Source: Mycobacteriales bacterium
GTDB lineage: Bacteria; Actinomycetota; Actinomycetes; JAFAQI01
Assembly (NCBI GenBank): GCA_035504215.1
Contig: DATJSI010000036.1
Span: 1 to 64,000, forward strand
Length of the DNA: 64,000 nucleotides
Direction: 5' to 3'
Within the stretch, counting starts at the first letter, position 1. Each line of letters begins with the position of its first letter. The position numbers and the translations under genes were made by a program. This document shows, one piece after another, positions 30,263-39,647 of this stretch. The notes beneath the pieces are model-generated. The model saw nothing but the letters and a program-made list of their open reading frames with translations, ran no database searches and was not told the origin of the DNA.

Positions 30263-32503
30263 TCAGCGGGCGACGAGATCCAGTGCAGCCTTCTCGATCG
30301 TCGCCTCTGAGAGCAGTACGTGGTTGGCCGCGTCTCCCAGCGGGATGAAGCTGTCCGTCGAGGTGACCCTCGCCACGCGACCGGTGTATCCGGCGTCGGT
30401 CAGCGCAGTGATCACGCCTTCGGACACCCCGCCGGAAGCCCGCGTCTCGTCGACGACGAGCGCCCGACCGGTTGCGGCGGCCTCGCGCAGGATGTCGCCG
30501 GCCGGTAGCGGCGCGATCCAGCGCAGGTCGACGACCCGCGCACGCACCCCGCTGTCGGCCAGCCGGCGCGCGACGCGCAACGACATCGGGACGCCGTTGC
30601 CGAATGTCAGCATCGTGAGGTCGGCACCGTCGCCGTACACGCGGGCGCGTCCGATCGGTGCGTGCGCGTCGGGCCACTGCGAAGGCGGGGCGTACGACGA
30701 CAACCAGGCGGCGTCGCCCGGCTCGTACAGGTCGCGCGTGTGGTAGAGCGCGATCGGCTCGAGGAACACCGACACCGTGCCGTCCACTTCCGCGGCTGCG
30801 ATGCAGGACCGCAGCATCGCGGCAGCGTCGTCGCCGCGAGCCGGGACGGCAATGACGATGCCGGGAATGTCGCGCAGCACCCCTACCGCGTTGTCGTTGT
30901 GGAAGTGCCCGCCGAACCCCTTCTGGTAGGCGAGTCCCGCGACCCGCACGACCATCGGGTTGCGGTACTGACCGTTGGAGAAGAACCGCAGGCTCGCCGC
31001 CTCACCGCGCAGCTGGTCCTCCGCGTTGTGCAGGTAGGCGAGGTACTGGATCTCCGGGATCGGCAGCAGGCCGGACACCGCCGAGCCGAGGGCAACGCCG
31101 AGGATGGTCTGCTCGTCGAGCAGCGTGTCGAACACCCGGCTCGCGCCGAACCGGCGCGCAAGTCCCCGGGTCACGCCGTAGACGCCGCCCTTGCGCCCGA
31201 CGTCCTCGCCGAAGGTGATCGCATTCGGGTAGCTCGCGAGCGCATCGGCAAGCGCGCGGTTGATGCTGTCCGCCAGCGTGAGCGGCTCGCCGTCCTCGGG
31301 CAGCCGGCCGCCGAAGGCATCGAAACGCTGCCCGGCCGGCGCCGGCTGCGCGGCCCGTACGGCGACCGCATCCGGATGCCGCGGCGCGAGCGGGGCGATC
31401 ACCTCCTCGACGCTGCCGAGCTGACGGTCGGCGCTGACCTCCCGGGCCAGAGCGTGGACCCTCGCGCGGGTCTCGTCGTACGTCGCAAGGACCTCGTCCG
31501 GAGTCCGTACGCCGGACTCGACGAGCAGGCGCGCGGTTGCGAGCAGCGGGTCGCGCTCGTAGTCGGCGGCGATCGCAGCTTGCGACCGGTAGGTGATCTC
31601 GGCGTCCGTGCCGGCGTGCGCCATGAAACGGACGACGCGAAGATGCAGGAACGCCGGCGCCCGGCGCGACCGCACATAGTTGGCGGCCGCGATGGTGGCG
31701 TTGTAGCAGCCGATCAGATCGTCGCCGTCCGCGCTGAAGTAGCGCAGCCGCTCGCGGTTGCCGTACGCCGCCGCGATCCAGCCTTCCGGTGTCGGCACGC
31801 TGATCCCGATGCCGTTGTCCTCGCAGACGAACAGGATCGGCATCGGCAGGCCTTGGTACGACGCCTGGCAGGCCGCGTTGATCGCACCGACCGCGGTCGA
31901 GTGGTTGGCCGACGCGTCGCCGAAGCTCGTGACCGCGATGGCGTACGCCGGCCACTCGCAGAGCACCCCGAGCTTCTTCGCCCGCTCGATCGCGAACGCG
32001 ACACCGACCGCGCGCGGCAGGTGCGACGCGATCGTCGAGGTCTGCGGAATCACGGCGAGGTCGTGGTGACCGAACACCTTGTGCCGCCCGCCCGCGATCG
32101 GCTCGTTGACCGAGGACACCAGGCCTTGCAGGACGTCGCGCAGCCCGGTCGACCCGGGCACCTGCGCGGCGCGCGCGAGGTAGAACGCACCGGAGCGGTA
32201 GTGCAGCAGCGCCGGGTCCTCGGGGCTCAGCACCGCCCCGACGACGGCGTTCGCCTCGTGCCCGGCCGAGCCGATCGTGTAGAAGCCGCGTCCCGAGGCG
32301 CGCAACGCGCGCGCCTCGAGGTCGAGCGCCCGGTTGCCGACCTGCGCGTCGAACAGCGCGAGCGCCGTCGCACCGGTCAGCGAGGTGTCCGGACGCAGCG
32401 GCGCATCGGGGCCGACCGGATCATGGCCGGCTCGATCCGGCAGTGCCACGACGGCGCGCCGGAACTGCTGGTCGAGCGCCTCGTCAGGCGTCAGGTCGCT
32501 CAC
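30263..32503 (-). CDS. Fused 2-oxoacid dehydrogenase E1 (alpha-beta fusion)
   Basis: Thiamine-diphosphate-dependent E1 that decarboxylates a 2-oxo acid and reductively acylates the lipoyl group of an E2. The 746-aa protein from the GTG at 32503 joins an E1-alpha-like half (about 1-390, with SFGDASANHSTAVGAINAAC and FVCEDNGIGISVP forming the ThDP motif) to an E1-beta half (about 420-746, SYPNAITFGEDVGRKGGVYG, FGASRVFDTLLDEQTILGVA, and C-terminal transketolase-like domain). Branched-chain E1s are usually two genes; single-chain fusions are known. It starts 38 bp after pcd and lat on the same strand, so 2-oxoadipate from lysine or the oxo acids from vdh are candidate substrates. No E2 or E3 is in the window. 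Confidence 0.88.
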   Translation of the reverse strand: MSDLTPDEALDQQFRRAVVALPDRAGHDPVGPDAPLRPDTSLTGATALALFDAQVGNRALDLEARALRASGRGFYTIGSAGHEANAVVGAVLSPEDPALLHYRSGAFYLARAAQVPGSTGLRDVLQGLVSSVNEPIAGGRHKVFGHHDLAVIPQTSTIASHLPRAVGVAFAIERAKKLGVLCEWPAYAIAVTSFGDASANHSTAVGAINAACQASYQGLPMPILFVCEDNGIGISVPTPEGWIAAAYGNRERLRYFSADGDDLIGCYNATIAAANYVRSRRAPAFLHLRVVRFMAHAGTDAEITYRSQAAIAADYERDPLLATARLLVESGVRTPDEVLATYDETRARVHALAREVSADRQLGSVEEVIAPLAPRHPDAVAVRAAQPAPAGQRFDAFGGRLPEDGEPLTLADSINRALADALASYPNAITFGEDVGRKGGVYGVTRGLARRFGASRVFDTLLDEQTILGVALGSAVSGLLPIPEIQYLAYLHNAEDQLRGEAASLRFFSNGQYRNPMVVRVAGLAYQKGFGGHFHNDNAVGVLRDIPGIVIAVPARGDDAAAMLRSCIAAAEVDGTVSVFLEPIALYHTRDLYEPGDAAWLSSYAPPSQWPDAHAPIGRARVYGDGADLTMLTFGNGVPMSLRVARRLADSGVRARVVDLRWIAPLPAGDILREAAATGRALVVDETRASGGVSEGVITALTDAGYTGRVARVTSTDSFIPLGDAANHVLLSEATIEKAALDLVAR

Positions 32504-32541
32504 GTCGACAACTCTCGCGCGATGCCGCTCGACGGTCCAGG

Positions 32542-34101
32542 TCAGCCCGGCAGCCGGAACGACTCGTCCGGCACCAGCTCGGCCACGTCCATCTGCGCCT
32601 TCTGCAGCCGGCCCGAGTAGTCCCAGTTCATCGCCTGCCAGCGGGTGAACTGGTCGAGCACCCATACGCCGGACTGCCGCGATCCATTACCCGACTTGCC
32701 GTTGCCCCCGAACGGCAGGTGCGCCTCGGCGCCGGACGTCGAGTTGTTGATGCTGACCATGCCCGCGCTGATGCCCCGGCGGAACCGGAACGCGTCGTTG
32801 GCATCGGTCGTGTAGATCGACGAGGACAGGCCGTAGCCGGGCGCGTTCGCCAGCCGGATCGCCTCGTCGAGGTCGCGGTAGGTCGTGACGCCGACGAGCG
32901 GGCCGAACGTCTCGTTGCGAAACACATCGTCGGTCTCGCGCACGCCGTCGAGGATCGTGGGGTGGTAGTAGACGCCCGCCTCCGGGTCGCCGACGAAGCC
33001 CTCGCGCGGGTTGGCTGACGTGATCCGGCCGGTGCTCGACGAGCCGAGCACGGTGTGATGCGGCTGGATCCAGCCGAGGAACTCCTCGAACCGCTCGCCG
33101 AACTTCTCGTCCAGCATCGGGCCGTAGACCACGGCCTGGGTCGGGTCGCCGACCGCCGCCTGCTGGGTCGCCTTGTCGAAGCGTGCGATGAAGTCGCCGT
33201 GCACGCTCTCGTGCACGATCACCGTGCCGAGCGACGTACATCTCTGTCCGGCCGTGCCGAATCCCGAGAACAGCGCGGCCTCGGCCGCGAGGTCGAGATC
33301 GGCCGATGGCGTCACGACCATCGGGTTCTTCCCGCCGAGCTCCAGGCATGCGGACTGCAGGTGGCGGCCGGTGAGCTCGCCGATCTTCGACCCGACTGCG
33401 CTCGACCCGGTGAACCCGACCTTGTCCACCAGCCCGGCCTCGAGCGCCTGGGAAAGCCCGGCGAAGGTGTTCTCACCGTCGGCCAGCACGAGGTTGAGAA
33501 CGCCGTCAGGAAGACCCCCGCCGCGGACGAACAGCTCGTACATCGCCTCGCCGCACGCCGGTGAGTAGTCGGCCGGCTTCCACACGACCGCGTTGCCGCA
33601 GAGCAGCGCGGGCACGAGATACCAGGCCGGTACGGCGACCGGGAAGTTCCCCGCCGTGATGATCGCCGCAACCCCGACCGGGTTGCGGAACGTGAACAGC
33701 TGCTTGTCCGGCATCTCACTCGGCACCGTCTGGCCGTAAAGCCGGCGGCCCTCGCCGAGGAAGAAGTCGCAGGTGTCGACGATCTCTCGGACCTCGCCGA
33801 GCGCCTCGGTGTAGGGCTTGCCGATCTCGCGGGTGACCAGCCGGGCAAGCGACTCCGCGTTGGCCTCGACGACCCGGCCGATGTGGGCGATCGCGCGACC
33901 GCGCACCGGTGCGGGGACGTCGGCCCACGCGCGTTGTGCCTCGCGCGCGGCCCTCGCGGCGGCGACGAACGTGCCGGCGTCGCCGAGCTCGACCTCGCCG
34001 ACCACGTCGTCGAGCCGGGCGGGGTTGCGGTCGTCTACGCGGCCACCGGGCGCGCCGCTGACCGGCGCACCCCCGATGACGGACGTGATCGTGCGCGTCA
34101 T
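32542..34101 (-). CDS. pcd: L-piperideine-6-carboxylate / aminoadipate semialdehyde dehydrogenase
   Basis: NAD(P)-dependent aldehyde dehydrogenase that oxidises allysine (P6C) to 2-aminoadipate. The 519-aa protein begins MTRTITSVIGGAPVSGAPGG, has the cofactor-binding GFTGSSAVGSKIGELTGRHL, the ELGGKNPMVV motif and catalytic Cys288 in AGQRCTSLGT, then NETFGPLVGV and the C-terminal AHLPFGGNGKSGNGSRQSG. Assignment to Pcd/AmaB rather than another ALDH rests mainly on the lysine aminotransferase gene directly upstream (44 bp), the same pair used in mycobacterial lysine breakdown and cephamycin producers. Confidence 0.85.
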   Translation of the reverse strand: MTRTITSVIGGAPVSGAPGGRVDDRNPARLDDVVGEVELGDAGTFVAAARAAREAQRAWADVPAPVRGRAIAHIGRVVEANAESLARLVTREIGKPYTEALGEVREIVDTCDFFLGEGRRLYGQTVPSEMPDKQLFTFRNPVGVAAIITAGNFPVAVPAWYLVPALLCGNAVVWKPADYSPACGEAMYELFVRGGGLPDGVLNLVLADGENTFAGLSQALEAGLVDKVGFTGSSAVGSKIGELTGRHLQSACLELGGKNPMVVTPSADLDLAAEAALFSGFGTAGQRCTSLGTVIVHESVHGDFIARFDKATQQAAVGDPTQAVVYGPMLDEKFGERFEEFLGWIQPHHTVLGSSSTGRITSANPREGFVGDPEAGVYYHPTILDGVRETDDVFRNETFGPLVGVTTYRDLDEAIRLANAPGYGLSSSIYTTDANDAFRFRRGISAGMVSINNSTSGAEAHLPFGGNGKSGNGSRQSGVWVLDQFTRWQAMNWDYSGRLQKAQMDVAELVPDESFRLPG

Positions 34102-34145
34102 GTCGCTGCTCTTTTCAGTCTTCGGTGGTCCGGGTTGCCGGCGCC

Positions 34146-35486
34146 TCAGGACGCCAATGATGCAAGCACGCGGTCGACCGCCGCGATGCCGAAGCCGAGC
34201 TCCTCCTCGGTCACCGACAGCGTCGGGCGGAAGCGGATCGTCCGCTCGCCGCAGGGCAGCAGCACTACCCGCTCCCCGAGCAGGTCCTTCTGCACCTTGT
34301 CGCGGACCGCTTCGGTCGGCAGGTCGAACGCGCACATCAGGCCGCGGCCGCGGACGTTGGAGACGACCGCCGAGTGCCGCTCGCCCAGGTCCCGAAGCTG
34401 CCCGAGGAAGACGTCGCCGAGCTTCGCCGCGTGGTCGATCAGACCGTTGGCCTCGATGATCTCGAGGATCCGCCGGGAACGGACCATGTCCACCAGGCCG
34501 CCGCCCCACGTTGAGTTGATCCGGCCGGACTTGCGGAACACGTTGTCCTCGACCTCGTCGATCCGCCGCCCGGCCATGACCCCGCCGACCTGAACCTTCT
34601 TGGCGAAGGACACCAGGTCGGGCTCGAGCCCGAGCTGCTGGTAGAGCCACGGCGTACCGGTCATGCCGACGCCGGTCTGCACCTCGTCCAGCGCGAACAG
34701 CGCGTCGTACTCGTGGCACATCGCCTGCATCGCCTGCAGGAACTCCGCACGCAGGTGCTTGTCGCCGCCCTCGCACTGGATCGGCTCGGCGATGAAGCAG
34801 GCGATGTCGTGCGGGTTGGCCTCGAACGCCGCCCGCGCCTGCTCGAGCGTGCGCGCCTCGGCGGCTTCGATCTCGGCTAGGTGGTCCGCGACCGGGAAGA
34901 TCACCTCCGGGGTGGTGATCCGCGGCCAGTCGAAGATCGGGAACCGGTCGGTCTTGTTGGGGTCGGTGTTCGTCAGCGACAGCGTGTAGCCGGACCGGCC
35001 GTGGAAGGCGTTGGTCAGGTGCATCGCCTTCGTGCCGAGCTCGCGCGACCGGCCGGCCGCTTCGTTCTTCCGGCTCTTCCAGTCGAAGGCGGCCTTCAGC
35101 GCGTTCTCGACCGCGAGCGCGCCGCCCTCGACGAAGAACAGGTGCGGAAGCGCCGGGTCGCCGAGCACCCGGTCGAAGGTCTCGACGAACTCCGCGAGAT
35201 GCGTGGAGTACATGTCCGGGTTGGCCGGCTTGGCGGTCGCGACCCGGCCGAGCAACGCCAGGAACTCGGGGTCATCGGCCAGCCCGGGCGGGTTGGCGCC
35301 GAGCGGGGAGGACGCGAAGAAGGTGTAGAGGTCGAGGTACTCGGTTCCGTCCCGAGCGTCGACCAGCCAGCTGCCGTGGCTGCGCTCGAGGTCGAGCACG
35401 ATCTCGAGCCCGTCGGTGAGCAGGTGCTCGCCCAGCGTGGCGCGCACGCGATCCGCGGGTACGTGGGCGGCTCGGCGCTCCGGCAT
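34146..35486 (-). CDS. lat: L-lysine 6-aminotransferase
   Basis: PLP enzyme that transfers the epsilon-amino group of lysine to 2-oxoglutarate, giving allysine. The 446-aa class III aminotransferase shows LYTFFASSPLGANPPGLADD, HLTNAFHGRSGYTLSLTNTD, CFIAEPIQCEGGDKHLR, LFALDEVQTGVGMTGTPWLY and the PLP lysine in VSFAKKVQVGGVMAG, followed by INSTWGGGLVDMVRS; these resemble M. tuberculosis Lat closely. CAGGAGG lies before the ATG at 35486. It leads the lat-pcd-E1 run, and the inverted repeat at 35515-35544 may control it. In mycobacteria Lat is under Lrp control and rises in stationary phase; no lrp gene is in this window. Confidence 0.93.
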   Translation of the reverse strand: MPERRAAHVPADRVRATLGEHLLTDGLEIVLDLERSHGSWLVDARDGTEYLDLYTFFASSPLGANPPGLADDPEFLALLGRVATAKPANPDMYSTHLAEFVETFDRVLGDPALPHLFFVEGGALAVENALKAAFDWKSRKNEAAGRSRELGTKAMHLTNAFHGRSGYTLSLTNTDPNKTDRFPIFDWPRITTPEVIFPVADHLAEIEAAEARTLEQARAAFEANPHDIACFIAEPIQCEGGDKHLRAEFLQAMQAMCHEYDALFALDEVQTGVGMTGTPWLYQQLGLEPDLVSFAKKVQVGGVMAGRRIDEVEDNVFRKSGRINSTWGGGLVDMVRSRRILEIIEANGLIDHAAKLGDVFLGQLRDLGERHSAVVSNVRGRGLMCAFDLPTEAVRDKVQKDLLGERVVLLPCGERTIRFRPTLSVTEEELGFGIAAVDRVLASLAS

Positions 35487-35514
35487 GTGGCCTCCTGGAT
35501 GATCAAGCGGGATC

Positions 35515-35544
35515 TCTTCGCTGAATCCTCCAGTATGGCGAAGA
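35515..35544. promoter_or_regulatory. Candidate operator/promoter for lat
   Basis: TCTTCGC (35515-35521) and GCGAAGA (35538-35544) form a perfect 7-bp inverted repeat with a 16-base spacer, 29-58 bases upstream of lat. On the minus strand CATACT (35537-35532) inside it is a plausible -10. The placement suits a repressor or an Lrp-type regulator. The rest of 35545-35772 holds the leader of the permease gene and nothing else I can name. Confidence 0.4.
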
Positions 35545-35772
35545 ACATTCGGTACGTCACGGCGTTATCGGGATGATCTGTTCCAGGCCGAGCCTGCCGG
35601 AGCACTGGCGAGAGCTGCCCAGAGCGCCCGGGACGCCCATCAGAGCGTGCTCAAACCCGCCCGCACCCGGCCGGCCTTGAGCCGGTCACGATTGGGCGTC
35701 GATTCGGCGGTGATCGTCGCGGGCTCTCGTCGCGGTCGGTCACAGTGCACGGGAGAGAAGCGAGGTCCCGGG

Positions 35773-38700
35773 GTGCGGCGGTCGAAAGCGTGGGCGTGGG
35801 CCTCGTACTCCGCTGCCGGCGTCTGGCATCGGCGCGGGATCGCCGTGATGATCCTCCTGACCACGATGCTTGCCGCGGGTTCCGCGGCAGGCGCCTTCAT
35901 CTATCGCGACGCGGCCGCGACGTCCGGGTTGCGCGCCCGGTTGGAGGCCGCGCCACCCGCGCAGTCGGGAGTGGTGATCTCGGCGGCGGGCACTCCGCGC
36001 TTCGACCCGCTCAAGGACCTCGAGACCTACGTGAGCAGCAACCTGCCGCTCGCATCGCAGCGCATCACCGGTACGTCGATCGCCGCCTACCTGTGGCGGC
36101 CGGGACACCTCGTCAGCGACCCGATCAACCTCGTGACGAGCAGCGGCCTGTGTGCTCAGGTGCAGATGGTGTCGGGCACCTGCCCCACTACCGGGCCGGA
36201 CGTTGCGTTGCCGGCGGGGGTCGCCGCTCAGGACGGCCTGAAGATCGGCAGCCGGCTGCGGATCAACCAGTGGGAGGTCGAGCCGAACGGGCAGATCAAC
36301 ACGACCATTCTCGGGGTCACCATTCACACCAAGAAGGGGCCGCCGACCGGTGTGACGCCGTCGCGGTTCGTCACGCTGGTCGGGACCTACCAGGTCCGGC
36401 AGCCGGGCGCGGCGTACTGGATGGGCGCCGCGCCGGTGACGACGGCGTCGCCGGAACAGGCGCTGCCGACCACGGTGCTGACCACTCCGGCGTTGTTCCA
36501 CGCGATCCCGCTCTACACCTTCGCGCAGGTCTTCGTTCGTGAGCCGCTGCAGGCCTCGCGCGTGGTGCCGGCCGATGCTGCGTCGTTGCGGCACGCGATC
36601 ACCGTGTTCCAGGCGATCGACAACACCGGCCACGTCGTGGTCACCACCGACCTGCCGCAGCTGCTCACGCTCGATGCCGCGGATCGCAGCACGCTCGGCA
36701 GGGTGACGCTGGTATCGGTCGCGCAGCTGCTCGCGCTGCTCGCGCTCGTTCTCGCCGTCGTGTTGTGCGTGTCCTCGACCGCGCGGCGTACCGAGATGAT
36801 GGCTGCCAATGTTCGCGGTCGGCATGCGCTGCTCGTCGCTGCCGAGCTCGCGATCGAGCCGATCGTCCTGGTGGTCCTCGGCAGCGCGGCGGGGGCGGCC
36901 CTCGCCCGGCTTGCGGTGCGGCTCGCGCTCGGGCACTGGTTGCTGCCAGGCACCCCGGTGCCCGTCCTGCCGCACGACAGCCAGCTCGGCGTTGCGGCGG
37001 TCGCGGCCGGTGGCATCCTCACCGCTGGCGTGATTGCGCTGTGGGCGGCTCGTCGTACGACGTTGCTGTCGGCGACCGCGGAGCCCGGCAACGCTGCGAC
37101 CTGGTGGGAAGTCGCGATCTTCACCCTTGCCGTAGCCGGCCTGATCGAGCTCGTGGTCGCCGGCGGGATCCGATCGAAGGCCACTCCGTGGGCGCTCGTG
37201 ACACCGACGATCTGCGGCCTCGCCGTCGCGTTGCTCCTCGCCCGCGGCATCCCGCCGTTGCTCGGGCCCGTGGTGCGACGGACCCGGCGTACTCGCCGGC
37301 TGTCGGTGTACCTGCTGGTCCGAGAGCTGCGGCGCGACGTCAATGCGTGGCGAGTGACCGCGGTCGTGGCGATGGCGGTCAGCCTGCTGGCCTTCGCGGT
37401 CGCCATCGACCGGGGCGCGGTCAGGGACCGCGACGATCGTGCCGGGCTGATCGTCGGCGCGGACCGGGTCGTGTCCGTCGACCTTGCGTCGGTCAGGACA
37501 CTGCCCGGCATCGTGCAGCAGCTTGACCCGAACGGCCGGTGGGCGATGGCCGCCGTGCAGGTAGTGCCGCTCGGATCGCCGGACGAGCGAACCCTGGCCG
37601 TCGACGCGCCGCGGCTGGCCGCGGTGGCCGGCTGGTCACGACGAGTGGCCGGGCGCACGCCGGCACAGCTCGCCAAGCTGATCGACCCGATGCGGGTCAG
37701 GCCGTTCACCTTCAAGGGCGCGCCGCTGCGGCTTGCCATCGACAACTCGAAGCCGGGCAAGGTCCCCGAGTCGCTCACCCTCGACTACGCACTGCCGAAC
37801 GGTGCACTGCGGTCTGCGAAGGGGCAGGACCTGCGCGCCGGCCGGCACCACTACATCTGGCGCACCCCCGGATGCGCGGTGGGCGGCTGCCGCATTCTGT
37901 CGTTCAGCATTCCGAACCCCCCGCGCCACCAGCCGCTGGACATCACGATCGGCGGGCTCGGCAACGGCCCGTGGATCGGTGACGCGCTCCACCTGCAGCC
38001 GGTGCCGATCGGCCTGCGGATCACGGCCGGTCACTACGACTCGGTGCTCGGTGGCGAAGCACTGGTGCGGCGCGAGGCGGCGAAGAAGATCCCGGCGGTC
38101 TTCTCGCCGGGCGAACCACTCGTGGTCGGAGTCGACTCCTTCGAACCGCCCGCCCACGTCGTTGCGCGTGCCGCAGCGCTGCCCCGGCTGCTGAACAACG
38201 GCACGCTCGTCGACCTGTCGTACCTGTTGCTGGCCGACCGGGGTGCCAATCCTGGTACGACGCTGGTGCAGCCGCAGATCTGGCTCGGAAGCCGGGCCCC
38301 CGCAGACGCCGTGGCCCGCATCGAGGCGTTGCACGTGCGGGTCGAAGGCGTCAGTACCAAGGCCGCGGCGATCCACCGGCTGAACCAGCTCGATCCCGCA
38401 CTCGGCCTCGACGCCTACCTCGCGGTGGCCGCGATGGCGGTGCTGCTCGCGCTGGCCCTGCTGTGCGGGCAAGGGGCGGTCGCGGCTCGCCGGCGGCGAA
38501 GCGAGTACGTCGCGCTGGCGACGGCCGGTGTTTCGCGGTTCTCGCTCGGCTGCGGATGGTTTGCCGCTGCCGTCGTACGGATGGCGTTCTGCGTCGGTGC
38601 CGGGTCGGCAGCCGGACTGTTCGTCGCCCGGCTGGCCGCCGCCGGCGTGCCGCTGGCTGCGCGCGGCACCCAACCGGCGCCGATCCTTTCCGTGCAGACC

Positions 38701-38820
38701 GAGCCCGCGGTCATCGCCGCCGCAGCGACGCTGCTGCCGCTCCTGCTCGTCGAGGCGTTCAGCGTGCGCTGGTCGATCCGCACCTCGGGGCTGCGCCGGG
38801 CGAGGGAGACCGCGGTATGA
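35773..38820 (+). CDS. Large FtsX-type ABC transporter permease
   Basis: A 1015-aa membrane protein starting at a GTG at 35773 (AGCGAGG upstream). It has an N-terminal helix (RGIAVMILLTTMLAAGSAAG), a periplasm-side domain of about 270 residues, a central block of six hydrophobic helices (roughly residues 330-580), a second extracellular domain of about 300 residues and three C-terminal helices (for example DAYLAVAAMAVLLALALLCG and AVIAAAATLLPLLLVEAFSV). This is two FtsX/MacB-type halves fused in one chain, of the kind that transmits force or extrudes lipoproteins and lipids rather than small solutes. Two different ATPases follow with ATGA overlaps. Substrate unknown. Confidence 0.8.
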   Translation: MRRSKAWAWASYSAAGVWHRRGIAVMILLTTMLAAGSAAGAFIYRDAAATSGLRARLEAAPPAQSGVVISAAGTPRFDPLKDLETYVSSNLPLASQRITGTSIAAYLWRPGHLVSDPINLVTSSGLCAQVQMVSGTCPTTGPDVALPAGVAAQDGLKIGSRLRINQWEVEPNGQINTTILGVTIHTKKGPPTGVTPSRFVTLVGTYQVRQPGAAYWMGAAPVTTASPEQALPTTVLTTPALFHAIPLYTFAQVFVREPLQASRVVPADAASLRHAITVFQAIDNTGHVVVTTDLPQLLTLDAADRSTLGRVTLVSVAQLLALLALVLAVVLCVSSTARRTEMMAANVRGRHALLVAAELAIEPIVLVVLGSAAGAALARLAVRLALGHWLLPGTPVPVLPHDSQLGVAAVAAGGILTAGVIALWAARRTTLLSATAEPGNAATWWEVAIFTLAVAGLIELVVAGGIRSKATPWALVTPTICGLAVALLLARGIPPLLGPVVRRTRRTRRLSVYLLVRELRRDVNAWRVTAVVAMAVSLLAFAVAIDRGAVRDRDDRAGLIVGADRVVSVDLASVRTLPGIVQQLDPNGRWAMAAVQVVPLGSPDERTLAVDAPRLAAVAGWSRRVAGRTPAQLAKLIDPMRVRPFTFKGAPLRLAIDNSKPGKVPESLTLDYALPNGALRSAKGQDLRAGRHHYIWRTPGCAVGGCRILSFSIPNPPRHQPLDITIGGLGNGPWIGDALHLQPVPIGLRITAGHYDSVLGGEALVRREAAKKIPAVFSPGEPLVVGVDSFEPPAHVVARAAALPRLLNNGTLVDLSYLLLADRGANPGTTLVQPQIWLGSRAPADAVARIEALHVRVEGVSTKAAAIHRLNQLDPALGLDAYLAVAAMAVLLALALLCGQGAVAARRRRSEYVALATAGVSRFSLGCGWFAAAVVRMAFCVGAGSAAGLFVARLAAAGVPLAARGTQPAPILSVQTEPAVIAAAATLLPLLLVEAFSVRWSIRTSGLRRARETAV

Positions 38821-39647
38821 AGGCGACCGAGACCAGCCGGGGAGCCGAGGTCTGGCTGCGCGAGGTCACGCACCTCTACCAGCGCCAGGGCGAACAGGTC
38901 GTCGCCTTGCGCGACGTCTACCTGCACGTCGAGCCGGGCGAGTCGATCGCCTTGCTCGGACCGTCCGGGTCCGGGAAGTCGACGCTGCTGTCGTTGCTTG
39001 CGGGCCTACAGGTCCCGACGACCGGTGAGGTCTCGGTCGACAGCCGCACCATGAGCTCGCGCGACGCCGGCGGTGGCCGGCAGCTGCGCCGCGACCGCGT
39101 CGGGTTGCTCGTTCAGGACCCGACCACGGTGTTGCCCCCGTTCGCGACTCCGGTGCAGCTGCTGCGCCGCGCCGGCGACCGTGCGCCCGAACGAACCCTC
39201 GCGCGTTACGGGATGCGGCCGCAGGGGCATCAGCGGGTGGGCACGATGTCGGCTGGCGAGCAGCAGCGCATCGCGCTCGCGGTCACGATGGCGCGCCGGC
39301 CGGCGCTGCTGCTCGCGGACGAGCCCACCAGCCGGCTCGATGCGGAATCCAAGGCGACGGTCGTCGCGACGCTGCACGAGACGACCCGCGAGGCGGGTAC
39401 GACGGTGATCGCCGTCACGCATGACCGCAGCGTCGCCTCGACGTTCCCACGCACCGTGACGATGCAGAACGGGCGGGTCGGCCTGGACGGAACGGCGGGC
39501 GAGCAGTTCGCGATCGTTGGTCCGGACGGCACGGTGCCGCTCAGCCCCGAGGCGCTGGCCCTGCTCCCTCCGGGTAGCCGGGTGCGGATCGTGGCCGACG
39601 CGCCTCACGTCCGGCTCAGTCGCGGTGATGGCGAGGTCGACCGATGA
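38817..39647 (+). CDS. ABC transporter ATPase (first of two)
   Basis: A 276-aa ATPase of the MacB/LolD type, coupled to the permease by an ATGA overlap. It has Walker A GPSGSGKST, a Q-loop in LLVQDPTTVLPPFATPV, an altered signature MSAGEQQRIALA in place of LSGGQ, Walker B ALLLADEPTS and H-loop AVTHDRS. After the core it carries an extra C-terminal stretch of about 60 residues (FAIVGPDGTVPLSPEALALL to the end) that its partner lacks. The signature change may make its composite site weaker than that of the second ATPase. Confidence 0.88.
   Translation: MKATETSRGAEVWLREVTHLYQRQGEQVVALRDVYLHVEPGESIALLGPSGSGKSTLLSLLAGLQVPTTGEVSVDSRTMSSRDAGGGRQLRRDRVGLLVQDPTTVLPPFATPVQLLRRAGDRAPERTLARYGMRPQGHQRVGTMSAGEQQRIALAVTMARRPALLLADEPTSRLDAESKATVVATLHETTREAGTTVIAVTHDRSVASTFPRTVTMQNGRVGLDGTAGEQFAIVGPDGTVPLSPEALALLPPGSRVRIVADAPHVRLSRGDGEVDR

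Noticed and set aside
30662-32620. Plus-strand ORF of 652 aa opposite the E1 gene
   Set aside because: Composition is Arg, Val, Asp and Gly rich with no family resemblance, while the minus frame gives a clear E1 enzyme.
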